Source: a virus. From it: DNA of 25,970 bases. The position numbers were made by a program, and so were the translations under genes. The notes beneath the pieces were generated by a model, which did not search any database, was not told where the DNA came from, and saw only the letters and a list, made by a program, of their open reading frames with translations. The stretch spans positions 1-25,970 of the IMG/VR virus record IMGVR_UViG_3300032278_000102; one strand, given 5' to 3'. Shown piece by piece: positions 6,847 through 13,330 of this stretch; the stretch's first letter is position 1; the number at the start of each line of letters is the position of its first letter.

Positions 6847-7073
6847 TGACTGTTGAATACACAGATATGGCCGTCTTCACCAGCCACTACAAGCCTTGCT
6901 CAACAGGTGTCTCGGAGTTAAAGTCCGGCGCAGACTTCACCTCATTTTGCAGAACTCTGCTCCCTGCAATGCTGGGGCCTGAATGGGTCTTATTTCAGGG
7001 AATACTGTATTCTCGCAGACACGATGACGAGATAGTGGCCCTCATGGCCCTGGTGGAGGAAATAAATGACTGA
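6846..7073 (+). CDS. Small protein of unknown function (75 aa)
   Basis: The GTG start overlaps the previous TAG. Mixed strands and helices, with a hydrophobic segment LLPAMLGPEWVLFQGILY that is probably a buried core rather than a membrane helix. Two Cys far apart. The end carries GGTGGAGGAAAT, the ribosome site for the next gene, and overlaps it. Confidence 0.5.
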   Translation: MTVEYTDMAVFTSHYKPCSTGVSELKSGADFTSFCRTLLPAMLGPEWVLFQGILYSRRHDDEIVALMALVEEIND

Positions 7074-7176
7074 ATACAAAGCCATTATCTGCAAAGAGTG
7101 TGGCTGCTACAAGGACACTCCTATTGGCTTCATAGTCAGACACACCTGTTCCTGCCCGAAGGAGGATAAATCATGA
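7066..7176 (+). CDS. 36-aa Cys-rich peptide
   Basis: ATG 7066 follows GGTGGAGGAAATAA. CKECGC and CSC pairs with strands between, five Cys in 36 residues, a minimal zinc-ribbon pattern. The end carries GGAGGAT, the ribosome site for the next gene, in an ATGA junction. No family recognised. Confidence 0.5.
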   Translation: MTEYKAIICKECGCYKDTPIGFIVRHTCSCPKEDKS

Positions 7177-7289
7177 GTAATAATGAGGAATACAGGGTTG
7201 CAGATTTAAGGATAATCAGAAAGCTGGACAGAATCATTGAATTGTTGGAGAAGATAGCTCACTCAGGCCTCGGATGTGATAAATCGTGA
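7173..7289 (+). CDS. 38-aa helical (coiled-coil) peptide
   Basis: ATG 7173 has GGAGGAT 7 nt upstream. The centre is an amphipathic helix with heptad-like spacing (LRIIRKLDRIIELLEKI), followed by a short polar tail. It ends in a GTGA junction with the next gene. It is one of three short coiled-coil peptides in the window (also 2375 and 20379). Role unknown. Confidence 0.5.
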   Translation: MSNNEEYRVADLRIIRKLDRIIELLEKIAHSGLGCDKS

Positions 7290-7792
7290 GCGAGTATTCA
7301 GGGAAGGATGGCTGGTATGTAGGTGACCCCTGCTATGTGATAAGCAACAGCCGCTGGGGAGAATTCTGCGATTTACTGTTCAGTAATGAAGGCTACCACA
7401 ACAACGAGGCTTCCTGGATTGAGTGGGAAAAAGGCGGAGAAACATACCTTATCGAGGTTTGGGACTCACCAGGCGGAGATGGTATGTGGGGTTTCTCCTG
7501 TGGAAAAATGGGGGTTGATGCTGGTCTACTGGCTGTCGTTCCCCTTGAGTGCTGCGACTACAAACCAAACCACATGGGGATTCTCTTTGAGGAACACCCC
7601 GACCTCAAAACAGACAATCACAATTACAAGGTCTGGCTCAATGACGAACTCGATGATTCCTGGGAGGATTGCCCTACCTGCGGAGAAGAACAATCGCCGG
7701 ACAATATCTGGGACTGTGATACCTGCGCTTCAACCATAGGGTGTGAATCCTGCTGGGAAGGTTGTCCAGACTGCGACAAGTCAGACGATTAG
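7286..7792 (+). CDS. GDPCYV-type viral protein with C-terminal zinc ribbon (168 aa)
   Basis: GTG start overlapping the previous stop. The N-terminal 110 residues begin YVGDPCYVI...WGEFCDLL and contain EVWDSPGGDGMWGFSCG and a VDAGLLAVVPLE strand, a set I recall from small hypothetical proteins of phages that share a GDPCYV motif; their function is unknown. The C-terminal 40 residues add CPTCGEE, CDTCAS, CESCWEGCPDC, a double zinc knuckle typical of the neighbouring mini proteins. It therefore looks like a fusion of a widespread domain with the local zinc module. Confidence 0.6.
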   Translation: MSEYSGKDGWYVGDPCYVISNSRWGEFCDLLFSNEGYHNNEASWIEWEKGGETYLIEVWDSPGGDGMWGFSCGKMGVDAGLLAVVPLECCDYKPNHMGILFEEHPDLKTDNHNYKVWLNDELDDSWEDCPTCGEEQSPDNIWDCDTCASTIGCESCWEGCPDCDKSDD

Positions 7793-7802
7793 GGGGGATT
7801 TT

Positions 7803-7937
7803 CTGACTGCTGAAGAAATTGAGTGGTGGGCTAACGGTCACGTAGGCAGGCTGCAATTGTTCAGAGCTGCTGTTGGGTTCATAAATCTCCTGGTAGGAGT
7901 CCTCATTCTCTCAAAAGTCATGGGGTGGTTAGGCTGA
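7803..7937 (+). CDS. Small membrane protein, start uncertain (CTG or upstream ATG)
   Basis: The frame is open from an ATG at 7743, but that would overlap the previous gene by 50 nt. After the strong G-run AGGGGGGA (7791-7798) the only in-frame start-like codon is CTG 7803. The 44 residues read as a short acidic helix (LTAEEIEWWANGHVG) and one transmembrane helix near the end (GFINLLVGVLILSKVMGW). Non-AUG starts other than GTG/TTG are rare, so the start needs experimental proof. Confidence 0.45.
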   Translation: MTAEEIEWWANGHVGRLQLFRAAVGFINLLVGVLILSKVMGWLG

Positions 7938-8068
7938 GAGCAGGTGGCTCACGGATATTTTTTCTCAATGGTAAAGAGGTATTCAATAATCCCCTGGCAG
8001 GATTTTGGTCAAAAAATTTCTGGGTCGGTCTGGCAGTAACTATTCTACTCATATTGGGGGTGACCTGA
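7925..8068 (+). CDS. 47-aa membrane peptide in frame with the next gene
   Basis: GTG 7925 is the only reasonable start, without a clear ribosome site. It overlaps the previous gene by 13 nt. The product has a polar N-terminal half and a C-terminal transmembrane helix (FWVGLAVTILLILGV). It ends at TGA 8066-8068, and the conserved protein that follows is in the same frame and begins with the very next codon. Readthrough would therefore tether that domain to the membrane. Confidence 0.4.
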   Translation: MVRLRAGGSRIFFLNGKEVFNNPLAGFWSKNFWVGLAVTILLILGVT

Positions 8069-8584
8069 ATCCAGGTCTATCCTCTATCAACGGACCCCGC
8101 TGAAGCTGCGCAGATGTTATGTGACGAGCATCTCCGGTGGATGCCTCGACATATCTCTATTCTTCTTTCTGCTTCTCTTGAGCGAAAAAACATCGAGACC
8201 TGGAATGAAGACAGTAAAAAACTGAAAAATCACCCCTGGGCTGTGTGGGCTTCCGAAAGTCTGGATAATTTCTGGTGGCTTGCGAGCCTCGGTAAAGAGA
8301 TTTGCGTTGAATACTCTATCCGGCACAGCAAATACCATCACCCCCAAGAGGGGGATATTGACCACTCCTGGTATATGGCCAGGGGAGATATTGAGTGGCC
8401 TCACGCCACTTTCACTCCGCTTCCTCAATGTGTGCCTGAAAAATATAAGTCAGATAATGCTATTGAGACATACAGATTATACTATCTGAACCATGTAATT
8501 CAAGTCGCCCCTGCATCCTGGAGGAAAAACCGTAAAGCTCCTGAGTGGTGGGCGCGTCTTGTGAAGCCTGATAGGAACCTTTAA
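8069..8584 (+). CDS. Conserved viral hypothetical protein, apparent ATC start
   Basis: The first ATG in frame is 8114, but the 15 codons before it read IQVYPLSTDPAEAAQ, which matches the N-terminus of a family of conserved hypothetical proteins in marine phages and large viruses (VYxLsxDPxxAAxxLCDxH). Downstream traits agree: HPWAVWASES, WWLASLGKEICVEYSIRHSKYH, TPLPQCVPEKY, ETYRLYYLNH and a final APEWW. No function is known to me. The only codon after the in-frame TGA is ATC 8069, with GGGGGTGA ending 5 nt before it. The start is therefore ATC, or the region is translated by TGA readthrough from the preceding ORF, or the protein is truncated to 156 aa at ATG 8114. Confidence 0.65.
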   Translation: MQVYPLSTDPAEAAQMLCDEHLRWMPRHISILLSASLERKNIETWNEDSKKLKNHPWAVWASESLDNFWWLASLGKEICVEYSIRHSKYHHPQEGDIDHSWYMARGDIEWPHATFTPLPQCVPEKYKSDNAIETYRLYYLNHVIQVAPASWRKNRKAPEWWARLVKPDRNL

Positions 8585-8588
8585 TAGC
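8578..8588 (+). promoter_or_regulatory. Candidate TATA promoter for the winged-helix gene
   Basis: CCTTTAATAGCCG overlaps the stop of the previous gene. It matches the window's recurrent box (TTTAATA followed by S-CCG). Transcription would start near 8608, giving a leader of about 55 nt before ATG 8663. The gap 8585-8662 is otherwise GC-rich without a recognised element. Confidence 0.4.
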
Positions 8589-8662
8589 CGTAGGCTACTA
8601 TCAGCAATTACGGGCGGGGGCCGTGTAGCGACCCCATGCTTATTACTCGAGGAGTGAAAATT

Positions 8663-8986
8663 ATGGTCGTGAGGGATAGGAAAAACAGATGGAATCTGAA
8701 GTCCCGACGACGCAAAGATAAACTCAGACAACGCTTGGTGCTTATCCTAAGAGCCGAGCCGGACGGACTAACGAGTCCTCAAATCATTGACCGCTTGAAG
8801 ACCAGCGGCTGGAAGCATACCGGCTCCACTAATGAGATTACGAATGTTCTCAAGTGTTGCCCTGGTGTGACCAGGTCAGATACACCCATGAGGATGCTCG
8901 CTACCATTGGCTCCAGGAATTATGTAGTCTGGAAATTTACCGATGAGTCTGATTGGGAAGACTATATTTCTGGAGCAAATATCTAA
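8663..8986 (+). CDS. Winged-helix DNA-binding protein (107 aa)
   Basis: ATG 8663 is preceded by CGAGGAGTGA at good spacing; an in-frame ATG at 8636 lacks one. A very basic N-terminus (KNRWNLKSRRRKDKLRQR) leads into helix 1 (LVLILRAEP), a recognition-type helix-turn-helix (TSPQIIDRLKTSGW...STNEITNVLKCCPGV) and a two-strand wing ending YVVWKF. The layout is shared with the proteins at 15810 and 22708. It is likely a transcription regulator or DNA-architecture factor. Confidence 0.6.
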   Translation: MVVRDRKNRWNLKSRRRKDKLRQRLVLILRAEPDGLTSPQIIDRLKTSGWKHTGSTNEITNVLKCCPGVTRSDTPMRMLATIGSRNYVVWKFTDESDWEDYISGANI

Positions 8987-8998
8987 GGGGGCAGTAAA

Positions 8999-9703
8999 AT
9001 GTCGAGCATTCTTAGAGATACAGAAAATAACTTTGAGTATCATCTATTCCACCCAACAGCGAAAAATCTGATTGAAGCCCAACCCTGCAGTAGGGGTGAA
9101 GGTGGGGGGATGTTAATGCAGCCAGCGCTATGGTTCAAAGAGGGTTTCGTGATTTATGGGCGTGAAGCCTTCACAGACCTCCTAAAAAATGTGTTTCCTG
9201 AAGAAAAATGGACCGAGATGGAGGTCTTGATGTTCCTATCTGAAGCAGCGGAAGAAATGTATGGAGGATTCATGGGAGTAATGATGGATATTCTCTCAGA
9301 TAGTAGAGTTATGGTGGGAATCTCTCACTTCGGACAGAATACTAAGCAGGAAAAAATCATCAGGCGCATAGTTACTGTGCCAGGTGAGCGAAATACCGAA
9401 GGAGTGGCTGAAAATATCTTATTTCCCTGGAGGGACAATGAAGGAACTGAATTTATCACCGCAACAGCAGTAAAAAACAGCTCTTGCCCCATAGTCCTGC
9501 TCCCAATATCTCCTTCACACAAAGCCTGGGTAAGATTCGATAAGGACTGCACCTTCATTAGCAGAAAATTGAGTCGGCTACAAGCCTTCCCGCGTGTAGG
9601 TCGCTCCAGCTATGCTCAACCAATCACCCAAGACCAACTCGAAATCTGCCATTCAAAGGAAATAATCTCCTTGCAGAAACTTAATCCAGATTTGTTTTTA
9701 TAG
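8999..9703 (+). CDS. Protein of unknown function (234 aa)
   Basis: ATG with AGGGGG 8 nt upstream. Soluble alpha/beta protein. Notable stretches are a helical, Met/Glu-rich part at about 72-100 (EMEVLMFLSEAAEEMYGGFMG) and alternating strands at 130-185 (CPIVLLPISPSHKAWVRF). No Walker motif, Cys pairs or membrane helix. I do not recognise a family. It ends in a T-rich stretch, so it may close the first block of genes. Confidence 0.6.
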   Translation: MSSILRDTENNFEYHLFHPTAKNLIEAQPCSRGEGGGMLMQPALWFKEGFVIYGREAFTDLLKNVFPEEKWTEMEVLMFLSEAAEEMYGGFMGVMMDILSDSRVMVGISHFGQNTKQEKIIRRIVTVPGERNTEGVAENILFPWRDNEGTEFITATAVKNSSCPIVLLPISPSHKAWVRFDKDCTFISRKLSRLQAFPRVGRSSYAQPITQDQLEICHSKEIISLQKLNPDLFL

Positions 9704-9775
9704 ATTTTGTAGTGCTGGAAAAGAATAAATGGGGAGCGGTGCAACGGTTTTCGTTATTTTGTAATTTCTCTAAGG
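9693..9775 (+). terminator. T-rich stretch, candidate archaeal terminator region
   Basis: T-rich runs (TTTGTTTTTATAG at the gene end, then GGTTTTCGTTATTTTG) with no hairpin, the usual form of archaeal intrinsic termination. They lie after the 234-aa gene and before the next promoter-led unit. The interval 9704-9785 has no gene. Confidence 0.35.
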
Positions 9776-9785
9776 GGTATGTGAA

Positions 9786-9890
9786 GTGAATTGTCCTGTA
9801 TGTAGCAGTAAAGTGGCGAGCATTAAAGACCCATTCACAGGAGCCATATCTTGCTCTTGTAGTGCTTGCTTGTGGTATGCTCTAATGTAA
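9786..9890 (+). CDS. Candidate 34-aa Cys-rich peptide
   Basis: GTG start, with AAGGGG 10 nt upstream. CPVCSSK and CSCSAC groups, six Cys in 34 residues, again the zinc-ribbon pattern of the left-hand genes. It stands alone between two T/A-rich gaps. Coding is inferred from composition only. Confidence 0.4.
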   Translation: MNCPVCSSKVASIKDPFTGAISCSCSACLWYALM

Positions 9891-10012
9891 TGAGTAATAC
9901 AATAAACATCCCATAGAGAAAAAACACAATACCGGAGTATGCCGCGCAATCCCCCGATTTATTCTTTATTCAGGAAGTAGAAAGAATTGAAAGAATTCAC
10001 GCGAGGCACAAA

Positions 10013-10025
10013 CATTTAATACCCG
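10013..10025 (+). promoter_or_regulatory. TATA promoter for the MCM-like ATPase gene
   Basis: CATTTAATACCCG has its TATA part centred 27 nt before ATG 10045, so the mRNA would be leaderless or carry 1-2 nt. The 154-nt gap 9891-10044 is A/T-rich and also holds TTTATTCTTTATTC at 9957-9970. No other element was recognised. Confidence 0.55.
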
Positions 10026-10044
10026 TAGGCACATAGAGGTTAGT

Positions 10045-11409
10045 ATGGCGATAGACATATTCGATGAGGTCATTGACTTCGCACAGAAGAACCACCTGAT
10101 AGATGTTGAAGACAAACTGCCTATCTTTATCTGTTCTGTAGGAGCACACCTGTTCAACACGGTCAATAAATGCTCAATGTGTGACTTCGACCCTGATGAT
10201 TTCAAAGATGACCCTACTGCCTTCACGATTCCATATTGTCCACTCAGACACAAGAACGGCCCAATATACACACCCATGAGCAAACTGCCCGACACCCGCA
10301 TTCATGTGCTGATGAGGGGTGCGAAGGGTAGTGGTAAGTCTGTTCTGGTTGATTTCTTCCTGGCTGAAAGAACGGGGTTGCTATGGTCATCCAGGGCTTC
10401 TCAAGGAGTAGGATATAACACGATGGTTGGCCCTAACTCTATCACGGAGGCAGGAATGTTTGGCTCCGTTGATGAAGAAGGAGAGATAACCGGACGACCA
10501 CTCGCCAGGGAGATGTGTGGTGGTTTCTTAGGATTTGAGGAATTCTCGGCACTAACGGACTCCATGACCAAAGACCACTCAATAGACATGAAGAACCAAT
10601 TGCTGACCTCGACGGACAACGGGAGGGTCAATAAAGCCATGAAGTCTGGCTGGGTGCGCTACGACACTCGCTATACGATATGGGCTGGCACTCAACCCGC
10701 ACGATTTGAATTGGAATCAGGTCTGGACCGTAGGTTCTTCATCATAGAGATACACATGAACCCTGATAAGGAATTGGTGTTCAAGAGGGCTCAATCCAGA
10801 CAATCCAATATGAATTCGGATGAGAGAGTTATTCTGGCAGACCAAGCATTCATGCTGAAGAAGTGGTTCATAGACAGGCAATTGGAAGTCACCTTAGACC
10901 CTCCCAGCGGCATTTACTTCACGGATGAATTGAGTGATTGGTTGGCGCGACCCGAAGTGCGCTCCTTTGAAGCAGACCTATTCCGACGCCTGGCACTCGG
11001 TTATCACATGATGCAACCCACCTGGGAGTGGGGAGGTAAGGTAATGATGGTCGGTCTGGATGATAAACTCAGCGAGCTGTTGGAATCAAGCCTGGCCATG
11101 AGGAGAAATGTGATGGACTCCGATATACAACTCATACGCACGACCTTCTGGATGAAGGACTTGACCAAGAGTCAGTTAATCAAGGAGGTTGCTCGCATGG
11201 TGACTATGGGTGACTACCAATCAGCCAGGCGGTGGATAGAAGAATCATTGAAAGACCAGCCCTGGTATGAAGAGTTCACTCCGAAGAAGGAAGGGCGAGG
11301 TCGTAAGGGAGTTGTCTGCCGCATCGGTGCGCCTGCTCCATCCGACGCACAGGCGAAGAAGACAAAGGCTTCTGGACCTGACCTCAAGTGGGGTAATAAG
11401 GATGAGTGA
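10045..11409 (+). CDS. MCM/MoxR-like AAA+ ATPase, candidate replicative helicase
   Basis: The 454-aa product has a clear AAA+ core. Walker A is GAKGSGKS at 92-99, Walker B FLGFEEF at 161-167, a sensor-1 region WAGTQPAR at 213-220 and a likely arginine finger GLDRRF at 226-231. The MKNQLLTSTDNGRV helix before sensor 1 resembles the MCM insertion of the helix-2/pre-sensor-1 clade, so MCM or MoxR-like enzymes are the nearest relatives I can propose. Residues C43, C46 and C65 with H69 may bind zinc. A helical domain follows (about 300-420), ending in a Lys-rich tail. It is shorter than a cellular MCM. Given the other replication genes, a DNA-unwinding role is likely but inferred. It has its own leaderless-type promoter. 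Confidence 0.6.
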   Translation: MAIDIFDEVIDFAQKNHLIDVEDKLPIFICSVGAHLFNTVNKCSMCDFDPDDFKDDPTAFTIPYCPLRHKNGPIYTPMSKLPDTRIHVLMRGAKGSGKSVLVDFFLAERTGLLWSSRASQGVGYNTMVGPNSITEAGMFGSVDEEGEITGRPLAREMCGGFLGFEEFSALTDSMTKDHSIDMKNQLLTSTDNGRVNKAMKSGWVRYDTRYTIWAGTQPARFELESGLDRRFFIIEIHMNPDKELVFKRAQSRQSNMNSDERVILADQAFMLKKWFIDRQLEVTLDPPSGIYFTDELSDWLARPEVRSFEADLFRRLALGYHMMQPTWEWGGKVMMVGLDDKLSELLESSLAMRRNVMDSDIQLIRTTFWMKDLTKSQLIKEVARMVTMGDYQSARRWIEESLKDQPWYEEFTPKKEGRGRKGVVCRIGAPAPSDAQAKKTKASGPDLKWGNKDE

Positions 11410-11596
11410 TTGGTGGCTGGTAGCTGATAGAGAAGACCCCACTAAGGTCTTCATCTGTTATATGCTGGATGGGGTGTGTTATCCTCCGCCTATGTTTGGT
11501 GAGCCAAAACCAAGCGAGCACCTCATACTAATCAACACAGTTAATATCGCATGGCTCGCCCACAGACTATCGAAGGAGGAACAATATGCAGATTAA
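11402..11596 (+). CDS. Small protein of unknown function (64 aa)
   Basis: ATG 11402 overlaps the end of the ATPase gene; an in-frame ATG at 11267 would lie inside it. Rich in aromatic residues and prolines (WWLVADRED, VCYPPPMFGEPKPSEH), ending in an acidic helix that carries AAGGAGGAAC for the next gene. No family recognised. Confidence 0.55.
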   Translation: MSDWWLVADREDPTKVFICYMLDGVCYPPPMFGEPKPSEHLILINTVNIAWLAHRLSKEEQYAD

Positions 11597-12020
11597 ATCA
11601 TCGAATTGGAATAACCCTGCTAAGGAAGTAGCACAGACAATAGGCCCAGATGCAAACATCATCTATGGGGGTATGTGCTGTGATGTGTGGGTTTACTCCT
11701 GGGTGATGATGGTTCAAGAAGTGCCTGATTGGCTCAAGAAATTGGGAAAAGACATGGAAGGGGTTTTTACTCAGGACTCCGAAGGACCGACACCTAAACT
11801 CATAGCCGACCAATTCCTGTGCATAATGAAGTCGCGAGGTATGGACCTGGGAGCCTACATGGTGACGGGAGAGGCTCTATTGGATAGTCCTGATTTTGAA
11901 TACGGGATAGCAGATAATTACGAAAGCGTTGAGCAATTCGTGAAGGCAGATAAGAGAATCAAACAAGACCTTAGAGAATTATTGCAGGGGAAATCAGATG
12001 CGTTCCTTAAGAGAGATTGA
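11586..12020 (+). CDS. Protein of unknown function (144 aa)
   Basis: Strong ribosome site GAAGGAGGAAC before ATG 11586. Mostly helical and acidic; a Trp/Val/Met-rich segment (CCDVWVYSWVMMVQEVPDW) near residue 40 is probably a folded core. No known motif. It overlaps the next gene by 23 nt. Confidence 0.6.
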   Translation: MQIKSSNWNNPAKEVAQTIGPDANIIYGGMCCDVWVYSWVMMVQEVPDWLKKLGKDMEGVFTQDSEGPTPKLIADQFLCIMKSRGMDLGAYMVTGEALLDSPDFEYGIADNYESVEQFVKADKRIKQDLRELLQGKSDAFLKRD

Positions 12021-12618
12021 AAGAAGATTATCAGATGAGACTGATGATAGGGTGGCGGAGGCCCTCCTATGGGTCATCGAGGACTTAGGGTGTTCATTCT
12101 GTAATCATCCTCAACGCCACGAAATCGAATTGAGATACCAGAACGGTGAGAATACTGCTACCTTTCTGGAAACCAAATTACGGTGGCCTGTCGGAACGGT
12201 AATAGAGCATATCGAAAACCATCTTGGCGCTGACCCAGCGATGGAAAGCCACGTCGAGAAGATGAGAGAAGAAACCATCAACACACTCAACACGGCAGAG
12301 GCTGTGTCGCAACGAGTCCTACATTGGATTGATGAATGGGAGGTTCAGAAGGATGAACACGGCATGGATGCTGAGTGGGTGGCTATGGCTACTCGCCTGG
12401 TGGGGGAAATCAAGGGGTGCTTGAAACTGGTCGGGACACTCAAGAAAGAAATCGGAGTCGAATCACAAGTCCTACTACTCCAGGGGAGACAAGACCAATT
12501 GATGAGGATTCTCGTTTCTAACTTGATTGAGCACCCTGCAGTCCTTGACTCCATTCAAGGAGAACTCTTGGCCCTTGAGGGTCCGGTTATAGATGTTGAG
12601 TTTGAGGAAATGATATGA
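11998..12618 (+). CDS. Zinc/HTH helical protein, possible small-terminase-like DNA-binding protein
   Basis: Residues about 30-80 show CSFCNHPQRHEIELRYQNG followed by an HTH-like segment and IEHIENHLG. This C-x2-C-x-HP-R motif with a following HxxNHL helix is common in phage DNA-binding proteins, often annotated near or as terminase small subunits. The rest (about 85-190) is a long helical region with heptad-like spacing (ATRLVGEIKGCLKLVGTLKKEI). No large terminase is in the window, so a packaging role is only one option; a regulator is equally possible. Confidence 0.5.
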   Translation: MRSLREIERRLSDETDDRVAEALLWVIEDLGCSFCNHPQRHEIELRYQNGENTATFLETKLRWPVGTVIEHIENHLGADPAMESHVEKMREETINTLNTAEAVSQRVLHWIDEWEVQKDEHGMDAEWVAMATRLVGEIKGCLKLVGTLKKEIGVESQVLLLQGRQDQLMRILVSNLIEHPAVLDSIQGELLALEGPVIDVEFEEMI

Positions 12619-12863
12619 GAAGGAAGCGACGGCTGATAGCAACCTATTTAACCCGTCGGGAATACCCAGATATAGTAGCGTGGATGCGAAGTGAGGGGGT
12701 ATGGTGTTCTCTGGACGAAACGGGTTTCCGATGGTTTTCAGGAAGATGCGCCTTAACCACCACAGCAATACGGGAGGCTTACGGTCTAACTCAATCTCAA
12801 TACTACCGATTCAGGGACTGGGTAATGGCAGGAAATATGTGGGACTATGGCAACGACTCCTGA
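12615..12863 (+). CDS. Small basic HTH-like protein (82 aa)
   Basis: ATGA junction with the previous gene. Very basic start (MRRKRRLIATYLTRREY), then a GLTQSQYYRFRDWVMAG segment that could be a helix-turn-helix. A TATA-like box CTATTTAACCCG lies inside it at 12644-12655. In that case a shorter form from ATG 12684 could be produced. No family recognised. Confidence 0.5.
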   Translation: MRRKRRLIATYLTRREYPDIVAWMRSEGVWCSLDETGFRWFSGRCALTTTAIREAYGLTQSQYYRFRDWVMAGNMWDYGNDS

Positions 12864-13035
12864 AGAATCTTTCGATGTTCTCCATGAATTGTTTGAGCGA
12901 TTCGTAAGGGACGCACTTGACGAGAACCCAGAATTTTTTAACGAGCATAAGGATGGAGAAGATGTATGTTCGACATTCTGGTTCTGGTTGGAGAATTTCG
13001 TGATGCGAGATATAGGAAGGGTATTAAATGACTGA
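12847..13035 (+). CDS. Small acidic helical protein (62 aa)
   Basis: ATG 12847 overlaps the previous gene by 17 nt. An acidic, fully helical protein (SFDVLHELFERFVRDALDENPEF) with one Cys. No motif recognised. It overlaps the next ATG by 8 nt, keeping the translational chain. Confidence 0.5.
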   Translation: MATTPEESFDVLHELFERFVRDALDENPEFFNEHKDGEDVCSTFWFWLENFVMRDIGRVLND

Positions 13036-13330
13036 ATTTACAGAAGAATTAGAACGATATGGTGTGCGAGCATCTGTGGGGTATCTCATCATAGACAAAG
13101 GCGCTGGCTTAATGAATCACCAAATCAACAGCGCAGAAGAAGCGGTTAATGCTATCATGGGAGGCAGATTTATCGTGGCTGAAAGAGACAACAACGGCCT
13201 GTGTATTGAAGACCCGCTGGATAACTATGAGGGTTTAGTAATCTATCACAAACCTGACTGCACGATGGTTGAGGTTCGTCCGAAGGTATTCATCATTTCT
13301 CGACTCGATGTAGTGGGGTGGGATGAGTGA
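13028..13330 (+). CDS. Protein of unknown function (100 aa)
   Basis: Preceded by ATAGGAAGGG. Predicted alternating strands and helices (SVGYLIIDKGAG, AVNAIMGGRFIVAERD, CTMVEVRPKVFIISR), a compact alpha/beta domain. No catalytic motif recognised. The stop overlaps the GTG of the chaperonin gene, so it is translated with it and could be a partner, but it does not resemble the GroES co-chaperonin. Confidence 0.55.
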   Translation: MTEFTEELERYGVRASVGYLIIDKGAGLMNHQINSAEEAVNAIMGGRFIVAERDNNGLCIEDPLDNYEGLVIYHKPDCTMVEVRPKVFIISRLDVVGWDE

